The notes beneath the pieces are model-generated. The model did no database searches. It saw only the letters and a list, made by a program, of their open reading frames with translations, and was not told the origin of the DNA. The position numbers were made by a program, and so were the translations under genes. A stretch of 64,000 nucleotides of DNA from Methanolobus mangrovi. GTDB taxonomy: Archaea > Halobacteriota > Methanosarcinia > Methanosarcinales > Methanosarcinaceae. This document shows, piece after piece, positions 26,939 to 37,718 of this stretch. Numbering within the stretch: position 1 is the stretch's first letter; every line of letters starts with the position of its first letter. The stretch is taken from the NCBI RefSeq assembly GCF_031312535.1, contig NZ_CP133594.1:1302001-1366000 (forward strand), read 5' to 3'.

Positions 26939-29900
26939 TCAGACAAGTAGTGGTTTCTGGAAATCACCCTTCTTAGAACTCGATCCTGAACCAGAGTGAT
27001 CAAAATCATCAGATCCCTTACTCTGATTTTCATTACGTAACTCTACCTTGAACTTGTCAACAACTGATTTCATATCATTTGCAATAAACGCCAGTTCATC
27101 AGCAGAATTAGCAAGTTCGTGCAATGAAGAAGTTTGTTCCTGAACCGCGGCTGAAGTCTCTTCAGTGCCTGCTGCAGTCTCTTCAGATATTGCAGCCACT
27201 TCTTCCACAGAGGATGCTATCTCTTCAATTGCAGCAGATTGTTCTTCTGCAGTTGCAGCAATATCCGCAACCATTTTAGTGATACCATTTACAGAAATGA
27301 TTATCTGTTCGATCTCACTAACAGCCAGGTTCAGGGATTCGGCACCTTTTGATACTTCCTCTGTCCCCATCTCCATGGATGAGACCGCTTCACCTGTACC
27401 AGATTGTATTTCCTGTATAAGTCCAGCTATCTGCTTTGCTGCATTTCCTGAATCTTCAGCAAGCTTTCTGACTTCGTCTGCAACAACGGCAAATCCACGG
27501 CCATGCTCTCCTGCTCTGGCAGCTTCAATGGCAGCATTCAGAGCAAGTAAGTTAGTCTGATCTGCAATACTGGTGATAAGGTTGACAATTTCATCAATCC
27601 TTTTTGATTTTTCTTCAAGATTGTTGATGACCTCTGCAGACCTGGAAACTGCTGTGCTTATACCATTCATCTTATTTAGCAGATCATTGGTAATATCACC
27701 CAACCCATTCATTTTTGCATTGGAGTCACGGGCATGGCTTGCAGCCATCTGTGAATTAGAAGCTACATCCTGTATACTTTGCGTCATATGTTGCATTGTA
27801 CGAGATACTTCCTCCGTTTTCATTGACTGGTCTTGTGATCCCCTTGATATTTCCTCCACAGTACTGGCAACCTCAGTTGATGAGGAATTTAACAATGAAG
27901 TGGATGCAGACATATTATTGGCAGTATTTACAACCATATCAGATGCTTTCTTAACATTGTATACGATATCATTAAGAGATAATCTGGCACTTTCAATGCC
28001 ATCTGTCAGTTTCTTATATTCCCCCACACATTCAACGGATATTGACCTTGTAAGATTATCATTAGCTATTTCCGAAAGAACTGTACTTGCATCCACTATT
28101 AGCTCATGCAGATTAGTTCCGAATGAATTCAAAGTATTTGCCAGTTCATTGAAATCCCCGTGCATTTCCATTGTGAGCCTTGCACCCAGATCACCTTGTG
28201 AATAGGATGTTATGACATCAGAACTTACTTTCAACGGAATTACAATTGCATCCAGAGTCTTATTCACACCATCAACGATCTTGTAGAAATCGCCACCATG
28301 CTTTGAGGCATCAGCCCTTACAGACAGTTGACCATTGATCCCCGCCTCTGCCAGCATCTCAGAATCTGCGACAAGTGAATTGATGGCTTCGATGCAACCG
28401 TTGAGATTGTTCTTGATCTCATTAAAGTCACCATAATAAGTATCAGTAATAACCTCAGGAATATCTCCCTTTGATATCCGGTCAATATACTCAGCGGCAA
28501 CGTTCAACGGAGAAACTACCGAATCAAAGGCAGAATTGACATCAATTATAGCTTCTTCATATTTACCATTGAAACCGGATGCATCAGCCCTGTAATCGAG
28601 TCTGCCTTTCTCAACTGCAGCCCCAAGATCAACAAACTGGTCCACAAGACCCTGTATACTTTCCATCATTGCAATGTATGCAGGCATAAATTCATCATTT
28701 TCCGACCTCTTACCTATATTCCTATAGGCATCGAGCATCTGGAGATCACCCACAGCAAGCTGTTTTGTAGTATTCTGAATAACGATTGTATGCCCAAGAG
28801 CCTCATTAGTTGCTTTTGTAATTTCTCCGAATATTCCCTGATATTCCTTCTCGACCTTAATAGTAAAATCGTTAACTGCCATGTTCTGAAGAACATCATT
28901 GCATTCCACAAGAGCACCTAAACCATCGATACAATGATTGAGGTTGTTCTTGATTTCATTGAAGTCACCCCTATACTCATCTGTGATCTTATCAGGTATT
29001 TCTCCCTTAGATATGCGGTCAACATATTCTGCGGCAACGTTCAAAGGACCAATGAAAGCATCAAGTGTTTCATTAACAGCATTGACAACATCTCTCGGGT
29101 TACCTTCAAATTTACTTACGTCAGCACGTGCATCGAGCTTTCCGTTAATTGCTGCATCTGATAATTTCAGTACTTCCTTTGTGACGTTTACCTCTGAAGT
29201 CATATCCATAATGTATTCAAGACCACCAATGATCTCCCCGGAACTATCTCTTAGAGGTGTAGCCGTGTAACGGATAGGAAGCTCACCGGATGGCAGGCGT
29301 GCAATTGTGTCGGCAGAAGAGACGTTTCCAGTTTTCATGGCTCTTGCAACACGACAGTTCTCCGTATTACAATGAGGGGTATCGAACAGTTCATAGCATT
29401 TTGCACCTATACAAGTTTCAACAGCTTTTCCTGCTGCTGTCGCACCTGCAGGATTTATGAAAGATACATTGAAATCCATATCCACTGCCATAACCGGAGC
29501 TGGAATCCTGTTAAGAAGTTCTACCTTTGAACCTGACTCTTCAAGAGCATTCTTCACCTCGGTCTGGTCCATGAAAATTTCCAGAGAACCAATGACATTG
29601 CCGTGCCTGTCTTTAAGAGGAACTCCACTGCATTTGATAGAGACATCCTGACCAAGGTCTGCAACTGCCTCCCCATGTTCTATATTCTGAGTGATCATAG
29701 ACCTTGTACATACACAACTATCGGTCTTGCAGACATTGGTCTTGTAATGGTCATAACATTTGGTACCGATCATGCTATTGGTTGCAAGACTGGCAGCTTC
29801 TGCTGCTTTGCTGTTGACATAGTTGATATTATACTCCCTGTCAATGACCATGAAGGGAACCGGAATATTATCGATGTGTCCCACAAGCGTACTGACCACA

Positions 29901-30790
29901 TCATTCATTCCCTCTACGAGTTTAGCATATTCACCGCTGAACTTTGCAGAGTCTGCACGGGTAGCGAGCTTGCCCTCAATTGCAGCATCCGTAAGGAACT
30001 CAGCTTCAGTTAAAAGAGCATTAATAGAATCTATACAGAGGTTGAGGTTATTCTTGATCTCATTGAAATCCCCGCTGTAGGAATCAGTGATCTTTTGGGG
30101 AATATCACCTTTTGAAATACGATCGATGTACTCAGCAGCTACATTAAGAGGACCTATGAATGCATCAAGGCAACCATTCACTCCCTCCACAACCTTACGG
30201 AAATCGCCATTATGCCTGCTGGAATCTGCACGGGTATCAAGACGTCCTTCCACACCAGCCTGTGCAAGTATCACAGCATCATCGACCAATGCATTGATAG
30301 CATCTATACACATGTTGAGATTGTTCTTGATCTCATTGAAGTCACCTTTATACTCGTCCGTGATCTTTTCAGGAATGTCACCTTTTGAGATACGGTCAAT
30401 ATATTCTGCAGAAACGTTCAAAGGACCCATGACAGCATCAAGAAGCTGGTTTATACCACCAAGGATCCTGTTGCAATTACCTTCCATTGATGAAATATCA
30501 CCACGTACGTCGAGTTTGCCCTCCACAACTGCATCGATCAATCGAAGGACTTCTCCTGCAAGCTTTTCATTCTGAACTTCATCAGCTGCCTTTAGGTCCA
30601 GTATCTTTTCTTTTTGAGCTAATTCATTCTTTAATGAGAAGTATTCGTCTAAAATAGCATTCAAAGATTGTGCCACTTTTCCATCTAAAGAACTACCTTT
30701 TGGAGAGATTCTGGCAGTTGAATCTCCCGATCCCACTGCATCAAGTACACTGATAAGTTCAGTCTTCAATTTATCGTTCATCCCTAGCAT
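26939..30790 (-). CDS. Soluble poly-HAMP receptor with two Cys-containing PAS domains
   Basis: This 1283-residue methyl-accepting protein has no membrane segment. Order: N-terminal HAMP-like repeats (about 1-300), two PAS domains (about 310-420 and 430-545), more HAMP repeats (about 550-920), then the MCP signalling domain with tip [20 protein letters not shown] near residue 1090. Each PAS carries the same Cys spacing C-x8-C-x4-C, starting at GTKCYDHY (about residue 346) and GAKCYELF (about 464). The first has an extra Cys two residues on. This suggests a metal, Fe-S or redox-disulfide sensor. A decayed cheW follows at its 3' end. Its promoter lies in the AT-rich divergent spacer. Confidence 0.88.
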   Translation of the reverse strand: MLGMNDKLKTELISVLDAVGSGDSTARISPKGSSLDGKVAQSLNAILDEYFSLKNELAQKEKILDLKAADEVQNEKLAGEVLRLIDAVVEGKLDVRGDISSMEGNCNRILGGINQLLDAVMGPLNVSAEYIDRISKGDIPEKITDEYKGDFNEIKNNLNMCIDAINALVDDAVILAQAGVEGRLDTRADSSRHNGDFRKVVEGVNGCLDAFIGPLNVAAEYIDRISKGDIPQKITDSYSGDFNEIKNNLNLCIDSINALLTEAEFLTDAAIEGKLATRADSAKFSGEYAKLVEGMNDVVSTLVGHIDNIPVPFMVIDREYNINYVNSKAAEAASLATNSMIGTKCYDHYKTNVCKTDSCVCTRSMITQNIEHGEAVADLGQDVSIKCSGVPLKDRHGNVIGSLEIFMDQTEVKNALEESGSKVELLNRIPAPVMAVDMDFNVSFINPAGATAAGKAVETCIGAKCYELFDTPHCNTENCRVARAMKTGNVSSADTIARLPSGELPIRYTATPLRDSSGEIIGGLEYIMDMTSEVNVTKEVLKLSDAAINGKLDARADVSKFEGNPRDVVNAVNETLDAFIGPLNVAAEYVDRISKGEIPDKITDEYRGDFNEIKNNLNHCIDGLGALVECNDVLQNMAVNDFTIKVEKEYQGIFGEITKATNEALGHTIVIQNTTKQLAVGDLQMLDAYRNIGKRSENDEFMPAYIAMMESIQGLVDQFVDLGAAVEKGRLDYRADASGFNGKYEEAIIDVNSAFDSVVSPLNVAAEYIDRISKGDIPEVITDTYYGDFNEIKNNLNGCIEAINSLVADSEMLAEAGINGQLSVRADASKHGGDFYKIVDGVNKTLDAIVIPLKVSSDVITSYSQGDLGARLTMEMHGDFNELANTLNSFGTNLHELIVDASTVLSEIANDNLTRSISVECVGEYKKLTDGIESARLSLNDIVYNVKKASDMVVNTANNMSASTSLLNSSSTEVASTVEEISRGSQDQSMKTEEVSRTMQHMTQSIQDVASNSQMAASHARDSNAKMNGLGDITNDLLNKMNGISTAVSRSAEVINNLEEKSKRIDEIVNLITSIADQTNLLALNAAIEAARAGEHGRGFAVVADEVRKLAEDSGNAAKQIAGLIQEIQSGTGEAVSSMEMGTEEVSKGAESLNLAVSEIEQIIISVNGITKMVADIAATAEEQSAAIEEIASSVEEVAAISEETAAGTEETSAAVQEQTSSLHELANSADELAFIANDMKSVVDKFKVELRNENQSKGSDDFDHSGSGSSSKKGDFQKPLLV

Positions 30791-31166
30791 TATTCACCCT
30801 TCCTGAAAATTATGTGTTAATCTGTAAATTAATTAGTGCGATACCAGCAAACATCTGGAATTTAATATGCTGCAAGAGAAAATGCATTTGATTAGCAGCT
30901 TTGCCTTGCAAAGAAATATTATAGCGTGCATATATATAAATATATTTAGCATATAAATATTTGTATTTTTATTATAAACTTTAGTTGAAGACTGTCACGG
31001 GATTCGGATATGTGAAAGAAAGCCACACTGTTAACGACATCTTTATATATTGATTATTAACGCTTTAACAAAGCAAAAATGGATGCAAAATGAAATACCT
31101 CAAAACTATTAACTTTGTGTTCTATTGCGTCACATTTATCAGAGAGAAACAATACATAGTATATAA
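30791..31166. promoter_or_regulatory. Divergent promoter region between receptor and HTH-PAS gene
   Basis: There is no gene in these 376 bp. A long AT run at 30923-30970 has several TATA-like sites usable by the minus-strand receptor. CTTTATATAT at 31042-31051 is the best TATA for the plus-strand HTH-PAS gene. I see no clear operator palindrome. Confidence 0.4.
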
Positions 31167-32609
31167 GTGGAAATATACAAAGAAGAACATCGCCTGATCA
31201 AAAATCTTCTGAAGGACAATCCTCGTGGCCTTAGTGTAACTGATATTTCCAAAAAAATAGGAATAAACAGAAATACTGTTGCTAAATATTTAGAGATCCT
31301 TCGCATAAGTGGACATGTTGAAATGGAGTCCATTGGTACTGCAAAGGTATATTTCTTATCCCAGAGGATACCTGTCTCTACATTACTTGATTTTTCTTCA
31401 GATAATATAGTAGTAATAGATAGTGAGCACAAAGTCATTCAGGCAAATGACAGATTTGCCGAGTTAGTCAACATTCCCAAAAAAGATTTTAGAGACAGAC
31501 GAATCGATGATGTACCCATATCAATGCTATCAAATCGGACACTGATAGAAAAGATAGATGAAGGTCTGAAAGGAAAAGAACTGGTGGAGATCTTTGACCT
31601 TATCGTAAAGAATGAACTGTGTTTTTTCAAAACAAAAATAATTCCTTCAACGTTTGATGATGGGGAAGCGGGCGTAACCCTGATTATGGAAAACATAACA
31701 GAAGACGTTAACTCGCACAATACTTTAAAAGAACAACAGGAGATACTAGAAAATAGGGTTTCTGAAAGAACAGCAGAACTTGAAAGATCAAATGAATTAC
31801 TAAAAAAAGAGATTACAGAAAGAAAAAAAGCAGAGGAACGAATTCTAGAGGAAAATACAAAAGCTCAGACCTATCTTGATGTTGCAGGCGTACTTATAAT
31901 AGTGCTGGACGAAAATCAAAATTGCACCCTAATAAACAAAAAAGGACTCGAAATACTTGAATGTGCGAATGAGGACATCATTGGAAAGAACCTGAACGAT
32001 AATTTTATCCTTGAATCAGAGAGGAATGATGTTCATGAGAGATGCTGCAGAATTTTGAATGATGGCTGTGAAATTAATTGTGAAAGCCACATTATCACAC
32101 CCACTGGTAAAGAGAAACTTATCAAATGGATAAATGCAAGCATTAAAGATAAAAATGGAAACATTCATGGAATAATCGTATCTGGGCAAGATATCAGTGA
32201 GCAAAGAAGAATCGAAAATGAACTGAAGGAAAGTGAACAAAAATACCGCCTTCTTGCTGATAACACCCTTGATAGTATCTGGAAAATGGACAAAAACCTT
32301 GTATTTACCTATGCTAACCCTGCTACAAACTTAATAACAGACCTTGGTCCTGAGGATTTCATAGGAACTAAACTTCATGATCATTTCCCTGAAAGTGAAA
32401 TGAAAAAAATGATGGAAATAATGTCCTCTTCTATGGAACACAGGCCTGATGGAAACTTTACAAAAATGGAAACAGTCATATATGATACAAAAAGAAACCT
32501 TGTACCAATAGATATCTATGCTAAAATGTTATTTGATGAGAATGGAGATTTTTGCGGATTGCAGGGAACAACCAGAAAAAGAACCAATGTTAATACGTCA
32601 CATGAGTGA
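31167..32609 (+). CDS. HTH-PAS multi-domain regulator without a kinase
   Basis: A 480-residue protein. It opens with a winged-helix DNA-binding domain (about 1-75; LSVTDISKKIGINRNTVAKYLEI). A PAS domain (about 78-185), a coiled-coil linker (about 190-235), and two more PAS domains (about 240-350 and 355-470) follow. It ends with a PAC-like segment and has no histidine kinase or ATPase domain. It is therefore probably a one-component transcription factor that senses through PAS. The start is GTG at 31167: a stop codon immediately precedes it and the HTH begins within a few residues. No strong Shine-Dalgarno site is seen. Confidence 0.8.
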   Translation: MEIYKEEHRLIKNLLKDNPRGLSVTDISKKIGINRNTVAKYLEILRISGHVEMESIGTAKVYFLSQRIPVSTLLDFSSDNIVVIDSEHKVIQANDRFAELVNIPKKDFRDRRIDDVPISMLSNRTLIEKIDEGLKGKELVEIFDLIVKNELCFFKTKIIPSTFDDGEAGVTLIMENITEDVNSHNTLKEQQEILENRVSERTAELERSNELLKKEITERKKAEERILEENTKAQTYLDVAGVLIIVLDENQNCTLINKKGLEILECANEDIIGKNLNDNFILESERNDVHERCCRILNDGCEINCESHIITPTGKEKLIKWINASIKDKNGNIHGIIVSGQDISEQRRIENELKESEQKYRLLADNTLDSIWKMDKNLVFTYANPATNLITDLGPEDFIGTKLHDHFPESEMKKMMEIMSSSMEHRPDGNFTKMETVIYDTKRNLVPIDIYAKMLFDENGDFCGLQGTTRKRTNVNTSHE

Positions 32610-32833
32610 ATATTAATATACAGTAAATTACTTTTTATTTACTTTTAATTATACTTTTTGTAGTTGTTGATTTTTTTAATTTACTACCAGATGTGACATG
32701 AAAATATATAAGCAGTCACCAGAAACTACATAAAAGAACATGATATATAAGGTACAATTTCATCTGCAAGAAGTTAGATGATTCACTATTATAATTAACC
32801 GCTCACAATTATATAGATTCCCGGAGGATTCCC

Positions 32834-34561
32834 ATGAAAGTAAAAATCACTGAAACTATTCTTCGAGATGCGCATCAATCCCTCATTGCCACTAGAATGC
32901 GCACCCGTAACATGCTTCCAATTGTGGATAAGCTTGATGAAGTTGGATACTATTCACTTGAGATGTGGGGTGGAGCAACATTTGACAGCTCCATAAGATA
33001 TCTCAACGAGGACCCATGGGAAAGATTAAGGGACCTGAAAAAACATATGAAGGAAACCCCTGCACAGATGCTCCTCAGAGGTCAGAACCTGGTAGGATAC
33101 AGGCATTATTCCGACGATGTTGTAGAAAAGTTCGTTAAGAAAGCCCATGAGAATGGTATTGATATCTTCAGGGTATTTGATGCTGTAAACGATGTCCGCA
33201 ACATGGAAAAAGCAATTACTGTTGCTAAAAAGGAAGGAGCTCATGTACAGGGAACAATAGCCTACACCATCAGTCCTGTCCATACGATTGACAAATATGT
33301 AGAACTGGCAACTGAACTTGCAGAGCTGGAATGTGATTCCCTGTGTATCAAGGATATGGCAGGTCTCATATCACCACAGCAGGCATATGACCTTGTAAAA
33401 GCACTGAAGTCAGAAGTGAACCTTCCTGTGGATCTGCACGCACACTGCACATCAGGAATGGCACCTATGAGCTACACTGCAGCATGCAGAGCAGGCGTTG
33501 ATATATTAGATACTGCACTCTCCCCCTTTGCATGGGGAACATCACAACCGCCAACTGAATCGATCGTGGCCGCACTCGCTGAAACAAAGCGTGCTACAGG
33601 ACTTGACCTTGAACTGATATCTGAAATATCACAGTATTTCAAGGAAATCAAAGAACACTACCGCTGTATACTTGATCCTATATCCGAGCAGGTTGACACC
33701 AATGTCCTGCTTTACCAGATACCAGGAGGAATGCTGTCAAACCTCGTATCCCAGCTCAAAGAGCAGAATGCGCTGGATAAGTTCAATGAGGTTCTCAAGG
33801 AAATGCCACTTGTACGTGCAGAACTTGGATACCCACCGCTTGTTACACCTACCAGCCAGATAGTAGGAACCCAGGCAGTACTCAATGTACTCATGGGCGA
33901 GAGATACAAGGTAATTCCAAAGGAAGTAAAAGATTATGTTCGCGGCCTTTACGGAAGACCACCGCAGAAGATAAGCGCCGAGATAATTGCAAAGATAATC
34001 GGCGAAGATGAACCGATCACCTGCCGACCTGCCGACCTTCTCCAGCCGGAATATGAGAAGATGAAGAAGGAAGCGGAAGAGATGGGCATCATAAAGAAAG
34101 AAGAGGATATCCTCACTTACATACTCTATCCTGCAATAGCTCCGGCATTCCTGAAAGGTGAACTTGAAGAAGAAGACCTTACACCTATCATGGAGAAAAG
34201 ACACCCATGTGCTACAGCAGACGTTTCCGGCATACCAACTGAATACAAGGTGGAAGTTGACGGAGAAGTTTTCAATGTAAAGGTAAATCCTGTCGGCGGT
34301 TCTGTTAAAGTCGTTGAAGCAGATGAGAAGCCAACTGCAGATTCCGTACCCGGAGCCGTTACAAGTCACATGCAGGGAATGGTACTTTCCATAAAGGTCC
34401 AGATCGGAGATTCCATTGAAGAAGGCGACACGGTCTGCGTCATTGAAGCTATGAAAATGGAAAATGCAATCCATGCGCCACATGGAGGAACTGTCAAAGC
34501 CATTCTTATTTCAGATGGTGATGCTGTCAAATCCGGCGATGTACTAATGAGTATAGAGTAG
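32834..34561 (+). CDS. pycB: Pyruvate carboxylase subunit B
   Basis: The carboxyltransferase and biotin-carrier subunit of two-subunit pyruvate carboxylase, which makes oxaloacetate for biosynthesis. The N-terminal TIM barrel begins ETILRDAHQSL and has the metal-site motif DLHAHCTSGM. The C-terminal biotinyl domain ends with EAMKMEN, the biotin lysine being about 40 residues from the end. GGAGG lies seven bases upstream of the ATG. Candidate TATA sequences at 32703-32712 and 32741-32750 leave a leader of 60-100 nt. pycA and birA follow in the same direction, which supplies biotinylation. Confidence 0.95.
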   Translation: MKVKITETILRDAHQSLIATRMRTRNMLPIVDKLDEVGYYSLEMWGGATFDSSIRYLNEDPWERLRDLKKHMKETPAQMLLRGQNLVGYRHYSDDVVEKFVKKAHENGIDIFRVFDAVNDVRNMEKAITVAKKEGAHVQGTIAYTISPVHTIDKYVELATELAELECDSLCIKDMAGLISPQQAYDLVKALKSEVNLPVDLHAHCTSGMAPMSYTAACRAGVDILDTALSPFAWGTSQPPTESIVAALAETKRATGLDLELISEISQYFKEIKEHYRCILDPISEQVDTNVLLYQIPGGMLSNLVSQLKEQNALDKFNEVLKEMPLVRAELGYPPLVTPTSQIVGTQAVLNVLMGERYKVIPKEVKDYVRGLYGRPPQKISAEIIAKIIGEDEPITCRPADLLQPEYEKMKKEAEEMGIIKKEEDILTYILYPAIAPAFLKGELEEEDLTPIMEKRHPCATADVSGIPTEYKVEVDGEVFNVKVNPVGGSVKVVEADEKPTADSVPGAVTSHMQGMVLSIKVQIGDSIEEGDTVCVIEAMKMENAIHAPHGGTVKAILISDGDAVKSGDVLMSIE

Positions 34562-34571
34562 GTGAACAGGT

Positions 34572-36053
34572 ATGTTCAAGAAAGTACTGGTAGCCAACCG
34601 AGGTGAAATCGCCATCCGTGTAATGCGTGCATGTCGTGAACTTGGTGTTCAGACTGTGGCAGTGTACTCTGAAGCTGATAAGAATGCCCTTTTTGCAAAA
34701 TATGCAGATGAGGCATATAGTATCGGCCCTGCGCCTTCCAGCCAGAGTTACCTCAATGGCGACAAGATCATAGAAGTTGCACTTGAATGCGGAGCAGAGG
34801 GTATTCACCCAGGATACGGATTCCTATCTGAGAACAGTAAATTCGCCCGCAAGTGCGAGGAAGCAGGAATTACATTCATAGGACCATCAAGCAAGTCCAT
34901 TGAACAGATGGGAAGTAAGATCGCCGCCAGGAATACCATGATAGCCGCAGGTGTTCCGGTAGTACCAGGGACAAATGAGGCCATATCCGACCCGGAGAAA
35001 GCAGCGGATATCGCAGATGGTATCGGTTATCCAGTTATAATCAAAGCATCTGCCGGTGGCGGCGGCATAGGAATGAAAATAGTACATTCCAGAAAGGATT
35101 TTCACAATGCCCTTAATTCCATACAGTCTGTGGCGGAATCGGCTTTTGGAGACTCAACTGTTTTTATTGAGAAATATGTAGAAGAACCAAGACATATTGA
35201 ATTCCAGATACTTGCAGACAAGTATGGAGATGCAGTATATGTCATGGAAAGGGAATGCTCCATACAGCGCAGGCACCAGAAACTCATTGAAGAGGCTCCA
35301 TCTCCCGTAATGACACCTGAGCTTCGTAAACAGATGGGAGAAACTGCGGTCAAGGCTGCAAAGGCAATAGGATACGAGAACGCAGGAACTGTTGAGTTCC
35401 TTTACTCCAAAGGAGATTTCTATTTCCTTGAAGTCAACACCAGACTACAGGTAGAACATACCATCAGCGAAATGATTACCGGCATAGACCTCGCAAAGCA
35501 GCAGCTCCATATTGCATGTGGTGAGAAATTACCATTCAAGCAGGAAGATATTAGCATAAGAGGTTGGGCAATTGAATGTCGCCTTAACGCTGAAGATCCA
35601 CTCAATGACTTCGCACCATCCCCCGGAAAAATAAGAAGATATCGTTCCGCAGGCGGACCAGGCATCAGGGTCGACAGTGGAGTTCATATGGGATACACCA
35701 TTTCACCGTACTACGACTCCATGATCTCAAAACTCTGTGCATGGGGAAGTACCAGGGATGAAGCCATTGACAGGATGCAACGTGCACTTTATGAATACGT
35801 GGTCGTAGGAGTCACAACCAATATCCCATTCCATAAGGCAGTACTGAAACATCCTGCATTCAGGGAAGGAAAACTTACAACACACTTCATAGAGGACAAC
35901 AATATCATAGAAGATGTGAAAAAGGTTGTTGAGGAAGATTCCGCCAAAGGTGCCACCCTGGCATCAGTACTTGATAACAAGGACCAGAAAATTGCTGCTG
36001 TCACCGCTGCTGTGGGCTCATATGTAAATGCTGCCAAAAAACAGACAAAGTAA
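34572..36053 (+). CDS. pycA: Pyruvate carboxylase subunit A (biotin carboxylase)
   Basis: Carboxylates the biotin of PycB using ATP and bicarbonate. The 493-residue ATP-grasp protein has all expected motifs: VANRGEIAIRV at the start, the glycine-rich loop KASAGGGGIGMK, EKYVEEPRHIEFQ, the catalytic block ECSIQRRHQKLIEEAPS, and EVNTRLQVEH. It starts 10 bp after pycB, with AGGTGAACAGGT before the ATG. Single-strand operon pycB-pycA-birA. Confidence 0.95.
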   Translation: MFKKVLVANRGEIAIRVMRACRELGVQTVAVYSEADKNALFAKYADEAYSIGPAPSSQSYLNGDKIIEVALECGAEGIHPGYGFLSENSKFARKCEEAGITFIGPSSKSIEQMGSKIAARNTMIAAGVPVVPGTNEAISDPEKAADIADGIGYPVIIKASAGGGGIGMKIVHSRKDFHNALNSIQSVAESAFGDSTVFIEKYVEEPRHIEFQILADKYGDAVYVMERECSIQRRHQKLIEEAPSPVMTPELRKQMGETAVKAAKAIGYENAGTVEFLYSKGDFYFLEVNTRLQVEHTISEMITGIDLAKQQLHIACGEKLPFKQEDISIRGWAIECRLNAEDPLNDFAPSPGKIRRYRSAGGPGIRVDSGVHMGYTISPYYDSMISKLCAWGSTRDEAIDRMQRALYEYVVVGVTTNIPFHKAVLKHPAFREGKLTTHFIEDNNIIEDVKKVVEEDSAKGATLASVLDNKDQKIAAVTAAVGSYVNAAKKQTK

Positions 36054-36108
36054 TAAACCTTTGGCAACAACATATAATATGGTGGGGAGTAAACATTCGT
36101 ATGGTGGA

Positions 36109-37086
36109 ATGCCTGTGAATGACAACAGAAAAGAGATTATAAGATTGTTAAGACAATCTGAAGGAAATCCGGTTTCAGGTCAGGATATAGGGGAAAAACT
36201 GGGCATATCCAGAGCAATGGTCTGGAAGTATGTGAGGAACCTCAGAAAAGAAGGATATGACATCCGTTCTTCTCCAAAAACAGGATATATACTTGATGCA
36301 TATCCGGACAGAATAGACCCTGATGAGCTAAAAGCTATCTTGAAGACAAGTCTTATAGGAACTGATGTCCGATACTATTCGGACTTAGAGTCTACCAACA
36401 ATACAGCCAGGGAAATTGCAACTAGATCGCCGGAAGGCACCGTAGTAATTGCGGAGACGCAGAGAAAGGGTCGCGGACGCATGGGGACCGAATGGCAATC
36501 TATCCCCGGCGGCATATGGTTGTCCCTTATACTCAAACCGTCTGTACCACTTGATAATGTCTCAAAGATAACACTCGTAGCTGGCATTGCAGTAACAAAT
36601 ACACTGAGAAATGCTGGAATTGATGCACGCATCAAATGGCCAAATGATGTATTAGTTAGAGGCAGGAAAATATGCGGAATACTCACCGAGGTCAGCGCCG
36701 AAGTTGAAAAGGTGGATTACGTCATCCTTGGTATCGGGATAAATGCAAATGTCAAACTTGTTGATTTTAGAGAAGATATAAGACTTAATTCCACAAGTAT
36801 TTCCAATGAAATAGGAAAAGTAATTAACAGAACCGCTTTTATCGCATCGCTTCTTTATGAACTTGAACAGCAGTATATAATGTTCAAAACCCGGAAATTC
36901 ACTGATATCATTGACGAATGGATAAATCTCTCTGATACTATCGGGAAAGAAGTAAAGATCAAAACACCAAATAAACTCATTGAAGGCAAAGCTGTGGGAA
37001 TTACTGAAAACGGAGCGATTGTCGTCCTTGACAGAAACAATGAGAGACAGGAGATCATTGCAGGTAATTGCCGCTATCGTAATTGA
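36109..37086 (+). CDS. birA: Biotin-protein ligase with N-terminal HTH (BirA type)
   Basis: Attaches biotin to the PycB carrier lysine. An N-terminal winged helix (NPVSGQDIGEKLGISRAMVWKY) is followed by the catalytic domain with ETQRKGRGRMGTEW (biotinyl-AMP loop) and IKWPNDVLVRGRKICGIL. It ends with a small SH3-like domain. The HTH makes it a likely biotin-dependent repressor of the same operon. The open frame runs back to 36028 inside pycA, but homology begins near the ATG at 36109. A GTG at 36115 has better spacing (6 nt) from GGTGGA (36103-36108) and may be the true start. Confidence 0.9.
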   Translation: MPVNDNRKEIIRLLRQSEGNPVSGQDIGEKLGISRAMVWKYVRNLRKEGYDIRSSPKTGYILDAYPDRIDPDELKAILKTSLIGTDVRYYSDLESTNNTAREIATRSPEGTVVIAETQRKGRGRMGTEWQSIPGGIWLSLILKPSVPLDNVSKITLVAGIAVTNTLRNAGIDARIKWPNDVLVRGRKICGILTEVSAEVEKVDYVILGIGINANVKLVDFREDIRLNSTSISNEIGKVINRTAFIASLLYELEQQYIMFKTRKFTDIIDEWINLSDTIGKEVKIKTPNKLIEGKAVGITENGAIVVLDRNNERQEIIAGNCRYRN

Positions 37087-37106
37087 CTTTATGATGTGAT
37101 ACTTTG

Positions 37107-37691
37107 ATGCCGCACTCAAAAAGAACCTGCAATATCATCATTGCATTTCTGCTTTTTATTTCAATAATAACATCGGTGTGTGCTGAACCCCTATTTATAA
37201 ATGAATATAATGAACCTTTGATCATAAGAGAGCATAGCGAACCTTTGTTAATAAACGGAACCGGAATATTTCTGACAACCGGTGATTCATGGGATTTCTA
37301 TCAGGGTTATACCTTAACTATCAAGAGTGTCAATATTGAACAAAAGCAAGTGTGGATCAAACTCCTGCATGAAGATGAACTCCTTAAAGAAGCGATCCTG
37401 TCAGAAGATGCTACTTTTGTCTATACTAAAGACCATGAAATACTGAACATTACCATGGATACTATATATGCAAGTCCCGGTGGAGAACTCGTTACTTTCA
37501 AACCAGTATACCAATACCAGGACAGTGATTTTCCGGAACCTGTAACCTCAGACGATGATGAGAATGTAAATCAAAGCATCGATAATCAGACTCCCGGAAA
37601 CAGCACCAATAACCAGACAAGCGGATTTACAATATTCCAGGTAATTGCATCCATATCAGTTTTACTGGCATGCAGACGCTTTGTAAATTAA
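37107..37691 (+). CDS. Small secreted protein with S-layer-like domain
   Basis: A signal peptide (about 1-26, NIIIAFLLFISIITSVCA) is followed by one short domain (about 45-140; WDFYQGYTLTIKSV, KQVWIKLLHEDELL). This resembles half of the Methanosarcina S-layer domain (DUF1608 type). Then come an Asn/Thr/Ser-rich stalk with several N-glycosylation sequons (NQS, NST, NQT) and a C-terminal hydrophobic anchor ending CRRFVN. It should be a cell-surface protein anchored at its C-terminus. Just before the terminal anchor is the repeated EPL.I motif region (residues 27-50). It begins 20 bp after birA; no functional link is apparent. Confidence 0.65.
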   Translation: MPHSKRTCNIIIAFLLFISIITSVCAEPLFINEYNEPLIIREHSEPLLINGTGIFLTTGDSWDFYQGYTLTIKSVNIEQKQVWIKLLHEDELLKEAILSEDATFVYTKDHEILNITMDTIYASPGGELVTFKPVYQYQDSDFPEPVTSDDDENVNQSIDNQTPGNSTNNQTSGFTIFQVIASISVLLACRRFVN

Positions 37692-37718
37692 GCAAAAATA
37701 GGAAATATGGAAAGGAGA

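Noticed and set aside
33737-34483. 248-codon minus-strand frame within pycB
   Set aside because: Antisense shadow of pycB; Cys, Phe and Tyr content is typical of reversed coding DNA.
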